From Muscardinus avellanarius (Eukaryota; Chordata; Mammalia; Rodentia; Gliridae): a stretch of DNA of 64,000 nt. This document shows, piece after piece, positions 1 to 11,263 of this stretch. The stretch's first letter is position 1. Every line of letters starts with the position of its first letter. The stretch is from positions 32,591,931 to 32,655,930 of the forward strand of contig OY726565.1 in the NCBI GenBank assembly GCA_963383645.1, in the 5' to 3' direction. Made by a program: the position numbers and the translations under genes. A model generated the notes under the pieces. It had not been told where the DNA came from and did not search any database. It saw only the letters and a list, made by a program, of their open reading frames with translations.

Positions 1-577
1 TTCCACTGCTTCGCCATTTTCTAGGCTAGGTATACAAGACTGAGGTGTGCTGGAATTAGTTCCTCCTTCTGAGACTGTCCACTCCAGCACACCTTGGCTT
101 ATAGATGACATTCCCCTACTGATTTTCTTCTCTGCATTTTCAGTGTATCAATTTTCATTTCTCATAAAAACACCAGATATTTTGCATTAGGAAATCATTC
201 TATTCCAAATGACCTCTTCTTAACTAATTATATTTGCAACAAGCCTGTTTCCAAAAAACAACATATTCTTAAGTACTGGAGTTGAGGACTACAACATGAA
301 TTTGAAGTCAGATTACCACAATAACGCAATTAAACCTTCACAAATATTAAAAGAATGCTGAAAACTGTGACAACTCTTGTTACCCAGTTCTTCTTAGGCT
401 TACAACAGTTTAGTTAATATGTTTAGTCATTTAGATAGAACATAAATTATAAATTGATAAACATAGATTATAAATCTTAGCTTTGAATCTATATAGAAAA
501 TGAATCGAGAGAACTTTTAATATTAGCATCATAGAACAAAAGCTGAAGAATCATCAGAGACATTAAAACCAAACTCT
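1..577. other. Unassigned AT-rich sequence
   Basis: No gene, RNA gene or recognisable repeat is visible. Reading frames are short and interrupted on both strands. Confidence 0.5.
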
Positions 578-755
578 CAATCTAGTACTTGGGAGACTGA
601 AATAGGAAGATCGCAGGTTTGAGGCCAGCCTCAGGAACTCAGCAAGGCTCTCAGCAACATGGTGAGACCCTGTTTCAAAAGAAAATATAAAGGCTTAAGG
701 CATCGTTTGGAGCTAGAATGGCTCTGGGTTCAACTCCCAGGACCAAACTAAAACC
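578..755 (+). repeat. B1-dID-type SINE, eroded, 5' end incomplete
   Basis: The copy runs from the AGTACTTGGGAGACTGA part of the B1 half through the A-rich linker to a degraded ID half ending at CTGGGTTCAACTCCCAGGACC. The first part of the 7SL-like half is missing, and the ID half is strongly diverged. Confidence 0.75.
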
Positions 756-3584
756 TCTCAGGATAAGTTGAGTAAGTTTTTATTGAAAGTATTCCAAAGA
801 TATATTATTATTTAGTTATGTAAAGCACTAGTTGGTATTGTAACATTAGGAAATCTTTGTACAACTAATAATGTATGAACCAAAATTTGACTTAAATAGG
901 ATATATATGTCAGCATCCCTTTTTCAAACGTGTACACAGCACTAATTAATGTCACAGAGCTCTTCATAAAGACCAAGAACAAGTTCCATCCATTTTCCTG
1001 CAAATACAATAGTTTTTCTTGCTTATGGCTGAGCAGAATTCTAATGTATGGTTATACCTCTTGAGATCAGTCAGTCTCTGAAAGATAAGGGTTGGTATGT
1101 TTTCTCTGATATGTGTAAACTAGAAAGAAAATAGGAAATATAAAATTCTTCATGTAATGTGGGAAAAGACCAGTAGACTAGTGGAAGGGGTTTTGGGGAG
1201 AGTTGGGGAGGGTAAAAACAATTGAGAAAGAAAACAGTTCAAATAATGCTATGGCAATATAAAGGTTTTATTACCAAATTCACTAATATGCAGGGGGAAG
1301 GAGGGGGAGTAGCAGTGTGGGATATACAAGAAAATACACCATGAGCTGTATGCACATGGCTTTGTGTGATATAGAACCTCCCAATGGTGTATAATTGTAA
1401 TGCACTAGTAAAAGTAATTTTAAAAGACCAGGAACTATTATAATTTTTTTATGAGGATTTTCTCACTTAATAGAAAAACTCCACAAGGGAGATTATGGCT
1501 CCTCCCAATTTAAGGAAATAAGGTTTGAGTACTTAAATAACTCACGCAGAGATTCACAGTTTGTTCAGAGGCCCATAAAACTCCTGAAATGTTGTGAATG
1601 TTTGAGATTACAATATTTAAAAGAAAACTAGGAATTCTTTCATACTTTTGTCTAAAATCTTCTAGCTGTTTTTATTGAAAAAATGATGCAATATTAATTT
1701 TCAGATTCCAATATTACATTAATAAATTTTCCAAACATATCAGACAAAAAAAAAAAACCTTGGACAAATTAATTCCCCCAAAGCTGCAAATCTTATTTCT
1801 GTTTCAAAGTAAATTACAAAACAACCCATATCTACATTACTCATCTGGGTGATAAATCAGATTATGTAATCTGTAATTTCAAAAGTGCTAAGATACTGAA
1901 AAGTTGAACCTTTTAAATGAGGGAGATCTGGCACCTGTGGTAGAGATTACGGCTGTTTACCCAGATCCAACTGTCTCAAGTCACTCCCTGCCATTGTGTA
2001 TTAGGTGGGACCTATAACTAGACAAATTACACTGGTGTGTGTTAGGTCACCAAGTGTCTGCATTACATTTGTCACCAGAGCACAGCCAAATCTACCCTAA
2101 TACAGAGATGGCAGGTTTTACACTTATTTATTTATTCATTCATCCATCAGTAGCTTTTGAGCTTCTTTAAGATTTGTCAGAGAATTTAACTATTCCACAC
2201 ATTATCACAGAAACCCAAAAGATGGGTGACTTTTCCTTGTAGAGATCATACTGGCAAAACAAAAAAGGAAAGTCCTCCTTGCCTCTCATACAGTATGAAA
2301 TTAATCCTTCACCACAGTTCTAAATGTATGGGGCAGATGGAGAAGCAAATTGCCCTTAAGAAATTGCCAACTTTGACATTCCTGGGACTCAAACCCTTCC
2401 AAAAGGACATAACTCCACAAGTGCTCAGAATCTGGAAGACTAATTCACTTCAGCGCCCTCATCAAACTGTGAGGAATAGTACATTGTTCACTGGCATGAA
2501 ACTAATGGAGAAAACAGGGAATGTTCTGGTGCTTTTGTGCAGAATAAGCATTTTATTTTAACTTTAGAATTTTGCACAAAACCACCAAACATTATTTTGA
2601 CTTTCAGAAATGATTGTCGATTCCAATTGCTCCAAGGGCATGTACCTAAATTATCAACTTGTTTACAGAAACCATAAAATGTCAGACACTGTACCTGGAA
2701 GATAAAATAGATATTTGCTGAAATATTTAAACTGATCTACCAAGTGGCGTTACAGGATACATCTTTAGTCTGACTACCTTTGACTCCCAGTGTCTCTGCT
2801 TAATAGGAATGTGCTTTGGACAAATAAATGGATTTATTTCTTGTAAAATAAGAATTATTTCTACATTATGTCCTAGTTGGGCTTAAAGCTCATATATGAT
2901 GAGTTAATTATAGAACCGGACATATAAAGCATATATCATGCCTCATAATTAGTATTGCAATGTTAAGGAATATGCAAGAACGGAGTTAAAATATAAGTTA
3001 TGAGCAGCATGTCTTTCATTTGGACTGAAGGAGAAATAATATATTGGTGACTAGCTTAACCTCCTAAGTTTGCTCCTAGTTTCAAATCTCCACAAATGGT
3101 GTGAAATGTTTAATTGACCAATTCTTTACTTTCTTCTTCTGGACACAGAGGCAAAAAATCTAGAAAAATGAAAAGAAATATGAAGATTCATAATTTCCAC
3201 AAAAATTATGATTTATAAAATTTGAAGGAATATAATATCTATATCTATATCATTTCTACTTAGGTAGTTATTATTATGATCAAATATTTATTTGATCATC
3301 ATCTTATAGTTGCACCCAAAGATAATCACAATGTAGCATCAGTTAATGCAGGAAACTAGTATTGAGGGCAGGAGTTGAGTCTTTAGAAATTTTATGAAAA
3401 ATAGCTATATGATTTAAGGAATACCAAAAGATCAAATATAAAAAGGGAGCTAATAACTTCATTTTCCATATTTCAGTATCTTGCATAGCTCATAATTGGC
3501 TGTAGTAGAATTTATTCACAATGAAGTCTCTTTGAACATAGTATATAAATATGTGAAACAAAAATTTAAAAAACCTTTCCATTA
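756..3584. other. Unassigned sequence, no supported gene
   Basis: This is mostly AT-rich single-copy-looking DNA. A purine-rich patch near 1290-1320 followed by a TGTATAATTGTAATGCACTA-like end (about 1390) could be a decayed L1 3' end, but this is weak. The longest frame (2226-2561, 111 codons) has low-complexity composition, no recognisable domain and no splice or promoter context, so I treat it as chance. Confidence 0.45.
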
Positions 3585-3690
3585 GCCAGGCATGGTAATA
3601 TATACCTATAATCCAGTATACTGGGAGACTGAGATAAGAGGATCATAGGTTTGAAGCCAGACTCATCAACTTAGGGAAACCCTGAAAAAT
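3585..3690 (+). repeat. B1-dID-type SINE, left half only
   Basis: The copy starts at AGCCAGGCATGGTAATATA and follows the B1-like consensus to GGGAAACCCTGAAAAATCAC, where it stops. The ID half is absent. Confidence 0.7.
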
Positions 3691-4634
3691 CACAAACATG
3701 GGTCTTTTTTTCTATAAAGCTTCAGCACTATCCCATGAAGAAAGAGCAATACTAAGTGTTACTGGTACAAGTGTTCATCTAGGTTCTGTCCATTATGAAC
3801 TCAAAGTAGTTCCCTTCCATATATGCCAAATACAGAGATTTGTAAATACTAAGAAAATTAATGGAATTCCTTCAGCTTTCCATAGCCATTTTCAGGGTTC
3901 CACATGCCCTCCCTGGCAACTGGGTTTCCAGGAATTCCACAGTTGCACTCTAGGGGTTGAATGGCTATCAGAAGGCAACTGGTAGACTTGTCCCCCTGCC
4001 ACGGTATAGGCTACTGGAGATGTTGAGCTCTTCTCTCTAGACTTCCTACTGCTGTACCTGCTGTCAGAAGTGAGGACACCCTACACTGGGAATAACAAAC
4101 ACTCCAAACTCAGACTAACAATACCCACCTTTCCAATTTCCTCATCTCTTAAACAGGAGTCACAGAGGGTGCACACACATATCACCATTTCCTGTCCACC
4201 TCCCAGACCCACCCACATCACAGCCTGACTAACACTGGTACTAATGTCATCAAACTTCTAAGGTTCTAAATCATACTGAACCTAAAGATACAGCAGAGCC
4301 TGAGGGAAACTGTTGATCTCTGTATATGAAGCTCGCATTTCTTTTCTCCATCCTTCCCTTCTCTTAAATACCTTCCTCTATAGCACCTGTGACTCACCAT
4401 GAAGAATTAAGGAAGTCCTCTTTATCCTGGCACTCTTTTCAGAATGTTCTCTTCACTCTCTGGTTCCTCTAAAACCTACCTTTTCCTAAGGTCAGATCTC
4501 CCATGTGCTCACCAGTGGCGTCTGCTTCTCCTGCCACAATACTTGTTTCATTGGTCCTGAAGTGGAATAAAAGTGTTTGCTCCTCCTGGTGCCTTCAGAA
4601 CACTCTCCCTCCCTTTTTTTCTAAAAAAATAAAA
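3691..4634. other. Unassigned sequence
   Basis: Composition is more balanced than in the neighbouring AT-rich DNA. A 95-codon frame (3698-3985) resembles no family I know. The stretch 4340-4620 ends in a polyadenylation-like AATAAAA run and could be an LTR remnant, but I see no diagnostic ends. No gene is supported. Confidence 0.4.
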
Positions 4635-5508
4635 AATAAAATGGCTTTATGATTCTAAGAATTGTTTCTTCTATTCCTATTCTCTGCAGTGCTTTTAGCA
4701 TAAATGAATGTTGGATTTTGTCAAATGCTTTTTTCACCATCTGTTGAAATGATCATGTGATTTTTGTCTTTGGTTCTGTTTATATGATGAGTTACATGGA
4801 TTGATTTTTTAGTATACTGAACCAGCCTTGCATCTCTGGGATGAATTCTACCTGGTCATGGTAGGTATGATTTTCTTGATGTGGTTTGAATGTATGTTGA
4901 TAGTATTTTATTTAGCAGTTTTGCATCCAAGTTCATCAAAGATATAGGCCTAAAATTTTCCTTCCTTGAACTGTTTTTATTTGGTTTTGGTATAAATGTA
5001 ATGTTGGCTTCAAAAAATGTATTTGGAGGCTGGGCATGGTGGTACATGCTTCTAATCCCCGCGCTTGGGAGTCAGACACGGGAGGATCGCTCTGGTTCAT
5101 AGCCACCCTCTCTGGCTTAAGAGACCCTGTTTCCAAATAAAAATATAAAATAGGTCTGGGAGTGAAGCCTGGAGGTAGAAGGATTTCCAGGATCCCCAGT
5201 ACCACCAAAAAAATGTATTTGGGAGAGTCCTGTTTTTTTTTTCTTTTCTTTTTTACAACAAATGGGATTAGCTCTTCTATAAAGGTTTCATAAAATTAAC
5301 ACAGGAAACCATCTGGTCCTGGGCTTTTCTTTGATGGTAGGTGTTTTATTGCTGTTTCAATATCTTTGAAGATTGGAAATGTATCAGTTGGTTTAAATTT
5401 TCTATATCTTCTTGACTCAGTTTAATCAGGTTGTATTTATCTAGAAAGTTTTCAATTTCATCCAGATTTTCCATTTTGTTTGAGTATACTTTTTCAAAGT
5501 AGTTTCTA
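4635..5508 (-). mobile_element. L1 ORF2 segment, inverted 5' part of the 4635-7830 element
   Basis: Read on the minus strand this is L1 ORF2 from the endonuclease/RT linker into the reverse transcriptase, including the peptide core [18 protein letters not shown]. Stops and frameshifts break it. It ends at 5508, where the plus-strand part of the same ORF2 begins at the next ORF2 position (AGGCCCACAGCCAACATCAT). A SINE at 5027-5207 splits it. Confidence 0.85.
5027..5207 (+). repeat. B1-dID SINE, type with AGGTCTGGGAGTGAAGCC right half
   Basis: This is a dimeric SINE with both halves. It is flanked by a 15-bp direct repeat AAAAAATGTATTTGG at 5012-5026 and 5208-5222, which proves insertion into the antisense L1. 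It belongs to the variant with GCTTAAGAGACCCTGTTTCC and a CTTCCAGGA-like 3' end. Confidence 0.9.
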
Positions 5509-7830
5509 CAATAGGCCCACAGCCAACATCATATTAAATGGGGACAAACTTTGAGAATTTGTCCTAAAACAGAAAAACAGGAACAAGACAAGGATTTCCA
5601 TTATTGCCACTTCTTTACAATATATTATTTAGACTCTAGCCAGATCAAAAAGGCAAGAAAAGGAAATCAAAGGTGTAAAAATAAGAAAAGAAGAACTCAA
5701 ACTTTCACTAATTGAAGATGACATGATACTATACTTAAAGACCCAAAAACCTTAACCAAAAGACTTATAGAACTTATCAACGAATTCAGCAAAGTGTCTG
5801 GATACAAAATCAAACTTAAAAAATTTAGAAGCTTTTCTATACACCAACCATAAATCTATACACCAACCATAAATTTCATAAAAGAAATTTAGAAAACACT
5901 TCCACTCAGGATTTTCCACAAAAAATAAAATATACTTAGGAAAAAACTTAACCAAGGAGGCAAAATAACTCTACAAAGAAAATTATAAAACATTGAAAAA
6001 AGAAATAGAAGAAGATAGAAAGATCTACCATGTCCATGAATAGGTAGAATAAATGTCATCAAAATGAACAAAAGTGATCTACAGATTCAACAAAATATCC
6101 ATTAAATTACCAAGATCATTCCTCACAGACATAGAAAAATCAGTCCTTAAATTTATTTGGGACAACAAAAACCCAGAATAGCTAAAGTAGTTTTAAGCAA
6201 CAAAAACCATGCAGGAGGAATCACAATACCTGACTTTAAACTATATTACAAAGCCATAGTAATAAAAGCAGCATGGTATTGGCACAAAAACAGACAGACC
6301 AATAAAGCAGAATAGAGGACTCAGAAACAAACTTGCACAGTTACAGCCAATTGATTTTTTACAAAGAGGCCAAAAACATACACTAGAAAAAAGATAGCCC
6401 ATTCAACAAATGGTATTGGCAAAATTGCTTAACAATATGCAGAAAACTGGAAATTAATCCAACTTTCTCATCCTGAACAAGAGTCAATTCAAGATGGAAC
6501 AAAGACTTGGAAATTAGACCAGAGACCTTGAGGCTCCTTGAAGAGGGCATAGGTCCAACATGGCAACACATAAGCAGAGATAAAACCTTTCTCAACAAGA
6601 CCACAAAAGTACAAGAAACTAAAAGGGGAATCAATATGTGGATTGCATGAAACTAAAGAGCTTCTGTACAGCAAATAAAACTATCAAGAACCTTAGCCAA
6701 GAGCTAACAGAATGGGAGAAGATTTTTCCAACTACTCCTCCAATAGAGGACTAATATCTAGAATATACAGAGAACTCAAGAAGCTCAGCACTAAGAAAAC
6801 AAATAACCCAATCAAAAAATGGGCAAGTGAATTAAATAGACTCTTTACAAAGGAAGAAATTCAAATGGCCAATAAATGTATGGGAAAATGCTCAATATCA
6901 TCAGAGAGATGCAAATCAAAACTACCCTGAGATGTCAAGTAACTCCAACTATATTGGCAATCATTCAAAACACAAACAACAACAAATGTTGGAGAGGATG
7001 TGGAGAAGTGGGAACTTTAGTACATTGTTGGTGAGATTGCAAATTTGTGCAACCACTTTGAAAACATTATGGAGGATCTTCAGAAAAATGGGAACAAACT
7101 TACCATATCATCCAGCAACACCACTCCTGGGTATCTACCCAAAAGAAAGGAAACCAAACTAATTTATGTGTATTTATGTTCCTAGCTGTACAATTCACCA
7201 TTGCCAAACTATGGAATCAGCCAAGATGTCCATCAACAGATGAATGGACCAATGAAATTTTAGCCAGCCATAAAGAAAAACACACATCACTTACAGGGAA
7301 AAGGATGGAACCAGACGAAATTGTGCTAAGTGAGATTAATCAGTCACAAAGAGTAAGAAATTGGATGCTCTCACTAATATGCAAAAGCTAGGGAGAAATG
7401 GGTTATAGGAGGAACTCTAGATGAAGGAGATACTATAGACAAGCAAATAAGGTGACTTAACTGAAGGGGATGAGAGCAGGAAAGAGGGAAATTCTTTAAT
7501 GCACAAGATGTACTTTAACAAACACATCAAAGTCAATCACTAAGCCAAACATGAGAAGGAGGGAATGGGATGGAACAGGGTGGGAACTGGGTAAGAGCTA
7601 ATTGGTTGATGTCTGTATGTATGACTCCATCAACTTGAATCCCCTTAAGATGTATAAATACAGTGCACCAATCACTAAGCAAAACATCAGAAGGAGGGAG
7701 GGAGAAGAGATGGAGTGGGAACTGGGTAAGGACTAATTGGGTGATGTGTGCATTTATGTCTCCATCATCTTGTTTCCCATTAAGATGTATGAATACAATG
7801 CACCAATAAAAATATCAAAAGAATACAAAG
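5509..7830 (+). mobile_element. L1, 3' part of ORF2 and 3'UTR (family A)
   Basis: The segment continues ORF2 in the plus orientation from the RT domain to the C terminus. It includes the [20 protein letters not shown] block near 6740-6800 and a CERMWRSG-like remnant of the Cys-rich end near 6990. Several frameshifts and stops inactivate it. The 3'UTR carries the family-A signature (AATCACTAAGCCAAACATGAG ... GATGTATGAATACAATGCACC) and ends in an A-rich tail near 7806-7830. Together with 4635-5508 it forms one 5'-inverted insertion. Confidence 0.85.
7536..7805 (+). repeat. Tandem duplication of the L1 3' terminus, 2 x 135 bp
   Basis: Unit 1 (7536-7670) and unit 2 (7671-7805) both start at ATCACTAAGC and both end at TGCACCA. 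The two units are clearly homologous but differ at several positions, including the purine-rich tract. The duplication sits at the very end of the family-A 3'UTR. Confidence 0.85.
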
Positions 7831-8775
7831 CCTACTTTATTCTCATAGTATCTCTTTATATAACACATAAACTCAGTATTAATATTCTATGATTCCCTCA
7901 CATCTTTTGACAGTTTCTTATAGTCCTTAAATGTTTGCATGATTTTAGTTATGGCTCATTATCAATCCATCCAACACTGATACTGTTTTATTTTTGTGGG
8001 CTCAGGATTTCCATTGTTTTTCTTTCCAACATGTTAGCCTTTCAGTTCCATAAAATTCTCTCCCAAATGATCTTGTCGTCTAAATTCCACAATTACCATT
8101 TTCCACAATCATCCTAATTCTTTTCAATGCCAATAACTGAGATGCTATCTCATCTTTATAATTCATACTCAGTGATCAACAATTTCTACATCTATTATTT
8201 CTGCTAATTTATTGCCTCAAATATTTAAACAGGCTCAGATCTCCAAATCATTGATTCCACTAGTTTTTTTACTACTTCATCTTGATATGTATCCTTTTTC
8301 TCTCTTTTACTCAACCTAAATTCTGTAGTTAAATAGTCATTGTTTGGCCTACCTCACCTTTCCCTTACTTTGTTGTGCTTGCTTGATAAGATCATAGCCA
8401 GGCTAAATTTAATTCTTTGTTCTCAGCCTACATCTCCTACATCTAGGGTTTGGAAATAAAATTCAGCAGTGCTGGTCTCACTCTAAACTCATGAATATGA
8501 ACATAATGTACATTGACTACCTCCAGGCTATCATACTATATGTCTTTAATCACTTTACACTATCATACTCTATTAGTCTAGACACTCTTCATTTCTTCTA
8601 TATAACTTTATCACTCATTTCTTTTTTTCCCTCAAGTCTCCAATAATCCTATCCCCAAACTTATTCTAGATTGTTGACATTTTCTGTGCTTCTTTGACAA
8701 AATTTAATCCACTGTAAGACAATTTAAATAGATTTTCAAAGTACTTACACCAACACCTACATTTCTGTAACATGC
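7831..8775. other. Unassigned AT-rich sequence
   Basis: No repeat family or reading frame above background was recognised. Confidence 0.45.
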
Positions 8776-9066
8776 TTTAACTATCCATTTCACCCTCTCC
8801 CTGGAAGGCCCAGTTCTGGGCTGGGGGCAGGCAGCCCAGCCAGGTCCCAGGAAGGCCCAGAGCCGGGCGGGAGGCCCAGCTGCAGGTACAGAGGAACTCA
8901 GCACTGCTGTGCTGCCCCAGGCCTTGATGCGCTTAGAACAGCAGATCCTGCTCTGTGCAGTGAGGCTGTGGGACTCTGCTCTTGGAAGGGAGAAAAAAAT
9001 TCATTGCTACCAAGTGCCTGATCCCACAACCTCTTCAAACCACACATACTACCTTCTCTTATTCAA

Positions 9067-9087
9067 AAAAGAAAGAAAGAAAGAAAG

Positions 9088-9142
<55 letters not shown>

Positions 9143-9150
9143 GAAGAGAA
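9067..9150 (+). repeat. (GAAA)n microsatellite
   Basis: A nearly pure GAAA tract with a few GAGA interruptions lies between the GC-rich lead and the monomers of the composite element. It could be the old A-rich tail of an inner unit. Confidence 0.9.
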
Positions 9151-9655
9151 AAAAGAAAAACATTTGAGAGGGATTAAGATGGCCGTGGCAGCAGCCAGGA
9201 TTCTGGAAATGCAGACAAAACATATCCAACTGTCCTGGAACTTATGGAAAAATTACCCATGAAGGGGGACTGCTTTTTCCTTACATGCTTAAGAATCCTG
9301 GACATCATCTGTAAGGAGGGACCTCAGCAGAGACCTAGGAGGAAGGCCGTGTTGGCGGCAGCAGCTGCAGTGGTGGTGGAGGCTTGTATTTGGGAGAGGT
9401 AGAGACCTGATCCAATCTACCCTGATCTTCTGAAGGAATTGCCCCAAAGGGGGAGTGCTCAGGAATATTGGACAACATGTAGTGTGGGAAAAGATTTTGG
9501 GAAAGAACTGAGATGGTGGAGGAAGTGGCAATGGCAGCGGCCAGTACTTAGGAGAGGCAGAGATAGGATGCAACACACCTGGATCTGTTAAAGAAATAAA
9601 CCCAGAGGCAGAACACTACCACCGCACACACTTGGGAACTTGGGACAACATTCTG
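9131..9655 (+). promoter_or_regulatory. Three ~170-bp tandem monomers, L1-5'UTR-like
   Basis: The landmark GGACAtcAT / GGACAACATG / GGACAACATT recurs at about 9300, 9470 and 9642. Each unit also contains a GATGGCcGTGGCaGCaGCC-like block and a cccAaaGGGGGaGTGC-like block. The first monomer has AAGATGGCC at 9176-9184, a match to the YY1 core used near the start of many L1 5'UTRs. Tandem promoter monomers are established for rodent L1. Promoter function here is inferred. Confidence 0.6.
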
Positions 9656-9679
9656 TATAAAAAGGGTGCTCGGATTGAA

Positions 9680-10490
9680 GCCAGTCAAGGGATGAGGCCG
9701 GTACCAGGGACAGCAAGGCCGGAATCAGAGCCTGCCATTAACAAAGGCCAGTGCAGGGGCCTCTGAGGCCAGGATTGGAGCCTGCCAAGGAGTTAGGCGG
9801 GTACTGTGAACAGTGAGACCAGGACCGGGGCCTACCGTGAGGCAAGGCCGGAGCTGGGGCCTCCAAGGCCAGGATCGAAGCCTGCTGAGGGGTGAGGCTA
9901 GTGTCAGGGTCAGCCTGGTCGGGATTGGGGCCCACCATGAGGCAAGGCTAGTGCTGGGGCCTCCGAGGCCGGGATTGGAGCCTGCCAAGGGGTGAGGCCG
10001 ATGCCGGGGCCACTGAGGCCGGGATTGGAACCTGCCATGAGGCAAGGCTGTTTCTGGAGCCTCTGAGGCTGGAATCAGAGCCTGCTGAGGGGTGAGGCTG
10101 GTGAAGGAACCAGCGAGGCCAGGATTGGAGTCTGCCTTGAGGCTAGGCTGGTGCTGGGGCCCCCAAGGCTGGGATCAGAGCCTGCTGAGGGGTGAGGCCA
10201 GTACCAGGGCCAGCCACGAGGCAAGGCCAGTGCTGGGGCCTCTGAGGCCAGGATCGGAACCTGCCAAGGGCTTAGATCAGTGTCAGGGCCAGCAAGAACG
10301 GGATTGGAGCCTGCTGTGAGGCAAGGCCAGTGCTGGGGCTTCTGAGGCCAGGATCAGAGCCTGCCGAGGGGGGAGGCTGGTGCTGGGGCCAGTGAGGTCG
10401 GCATTAGAGTCTGCTGGGTGGTCAGGCCAGTGCCAGCTCCCAGGAAGGCCCAGAGCCAGGGCTGTCAAGAGAGAGAATGGAACTTGCAAT
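9680..10490 (+). repeat. GC-rich VNTR, 50-bp unit in A/B alternation
   Basis: About sixteen units with starts 50 bp apart (for example 9731, 9781, 9831, 9881, 9931). Even and odd units differ. The A type has GAGGCAAGGC with GGGGCCTCTGAGGCC, and the B type has AGGGGTGAGGC with GGGCCAGCGAGGCC. This gives a 100-bp higher-order repeat. One unit boundary near 10215 is shortened. Open frames across it on both strands are by-products of the repeat. Confidence 0.9.
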
Positions 10491-10836
10491 GCGGCATACA
10501 CAGAGAAATACCACAGAAAATAAAAAACCAGATACTTTCCCTAATATGCAAAAAGTAGGAAGAAATAGATAATAGGAGGAGATCTAGTTGAAAAAAGTGC
10601 CCTATGGAGGAGCAATTAAGGTGACCAATCAGAGGGGATGGGATGGGACAGGATGGAATCTCTTTAAAACTCATGATGTATGTAAACAAATGTATCAAAG
10701 ATATTCACCAATCAAGCGTGGAATCGAGTGAGGAGGAGAGAATGGGACGGGGATTGGATAAAGGCTAATTGGATGATGTGTGCTTGTATATCCTCACAAG
10801 ACTTGTATTTCATTGTGATGTATGACTAAAATTCAC

Positions 10837-10841
<5 letters not shown>

Positions 10842-10894
<53 letters not shown>

Positions 10895-10895
10895 A
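10842..10895. repeat. (AT)n followed by T16
   Basis: This simple repeat forms the 3' tail of the composite. A retrotransposon in this orientation would be expected to end in poly(A), so the T-run is unusual. Confidence 0.9.
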
Positions 10896-10905
10896 ACTAT
10901 CCATT

Positions 10906-11215
10906 CCTCATTCCGACCTCATCTACCATTTGTCTTCTTTGGCCTATCTGTTTCCACTTACCTAAGGACATAATTGTTGCAATATCTTACTTTATTATTA
11001 ATTTTATTAAAATATTTTCTCTCTTTTTCTTTTCTAATATTATAAAATCATGTTGACATTTCTACCATATTAAAATAACCTTTTTATGATTCCAACTTTC
11101 CAGAATTTATTGTTCTAATTTCTTCTTGAAAGCAAAACTTCCCAAATTGTTTTTTATATTTACTTTTAAATTCATTTTTCCCCTAAATCTTGCTTTGGAC
11201 CCATTACATTTTTTT

Positions 11216-11216
<1 letters not shown>
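10906..11216. other. Unassigned AT-rich sequence
   Basis: No feature was recognised between the composite and the (TG)n tract. Confidence 0.45.

Positions 11217-11263
<47 letters not shown>

Larger units (their letters stand above)
8776..10905 (+). mobile_element. SVA-like composite: L1-5'UTR-like monomers + VNTR + L1 3' end
   Basis: A 14-bp direct repeat (TTTAACTATCCATT at 8776-8789 and 10892-10905) brackets the whole unit, so it was inserted as one piece. From left to right it contains a GC-rich lead (about 8790-9060), a (GAAA)n tract (9067-9150), three about 170-bp monomers that begin with an AAGATGGCC YY1-like site (9131-9655), a 50-bp GC-rich VNTR (about 9680-10490), and the last codons of L1 ORF2 plus the family-A 3'UTR (about 10505-10840). 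The tail is (AT)n followed by T16. It has no coding capacity. The design parallels primate SVA, but the parts are different. The 31147-32320 copy shares the VNTR/L1-3' junction, so this is a family and not a one-off accident. Confidence 0.8.

Noticed and set aside
2226..2561. 111-codon open frame as a small gene
   Set aside because: No homology is recognised, there is no Kozak or promoter context and no splice structure, and the length is within chance for 64 kb.
8909..9262. Lys/Glu/Arg-rich 117-codon frame
   Set aside because: It is created by the (GAAA)n tract.
9680..10490. Regularly spaced repeats resembling a CRISPR array
   Set aside because: Units abut with no unique spacers, and the genome is mammalian.
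9725..10501. Long Pro/Ser/Arg-rich frames on both strands of the VNTR (also 31120-31804)
   Set aside because: They follow the 50-bp repeat, have no start context or domain, and shift frame with each unit (50 is not a multiple of 3).
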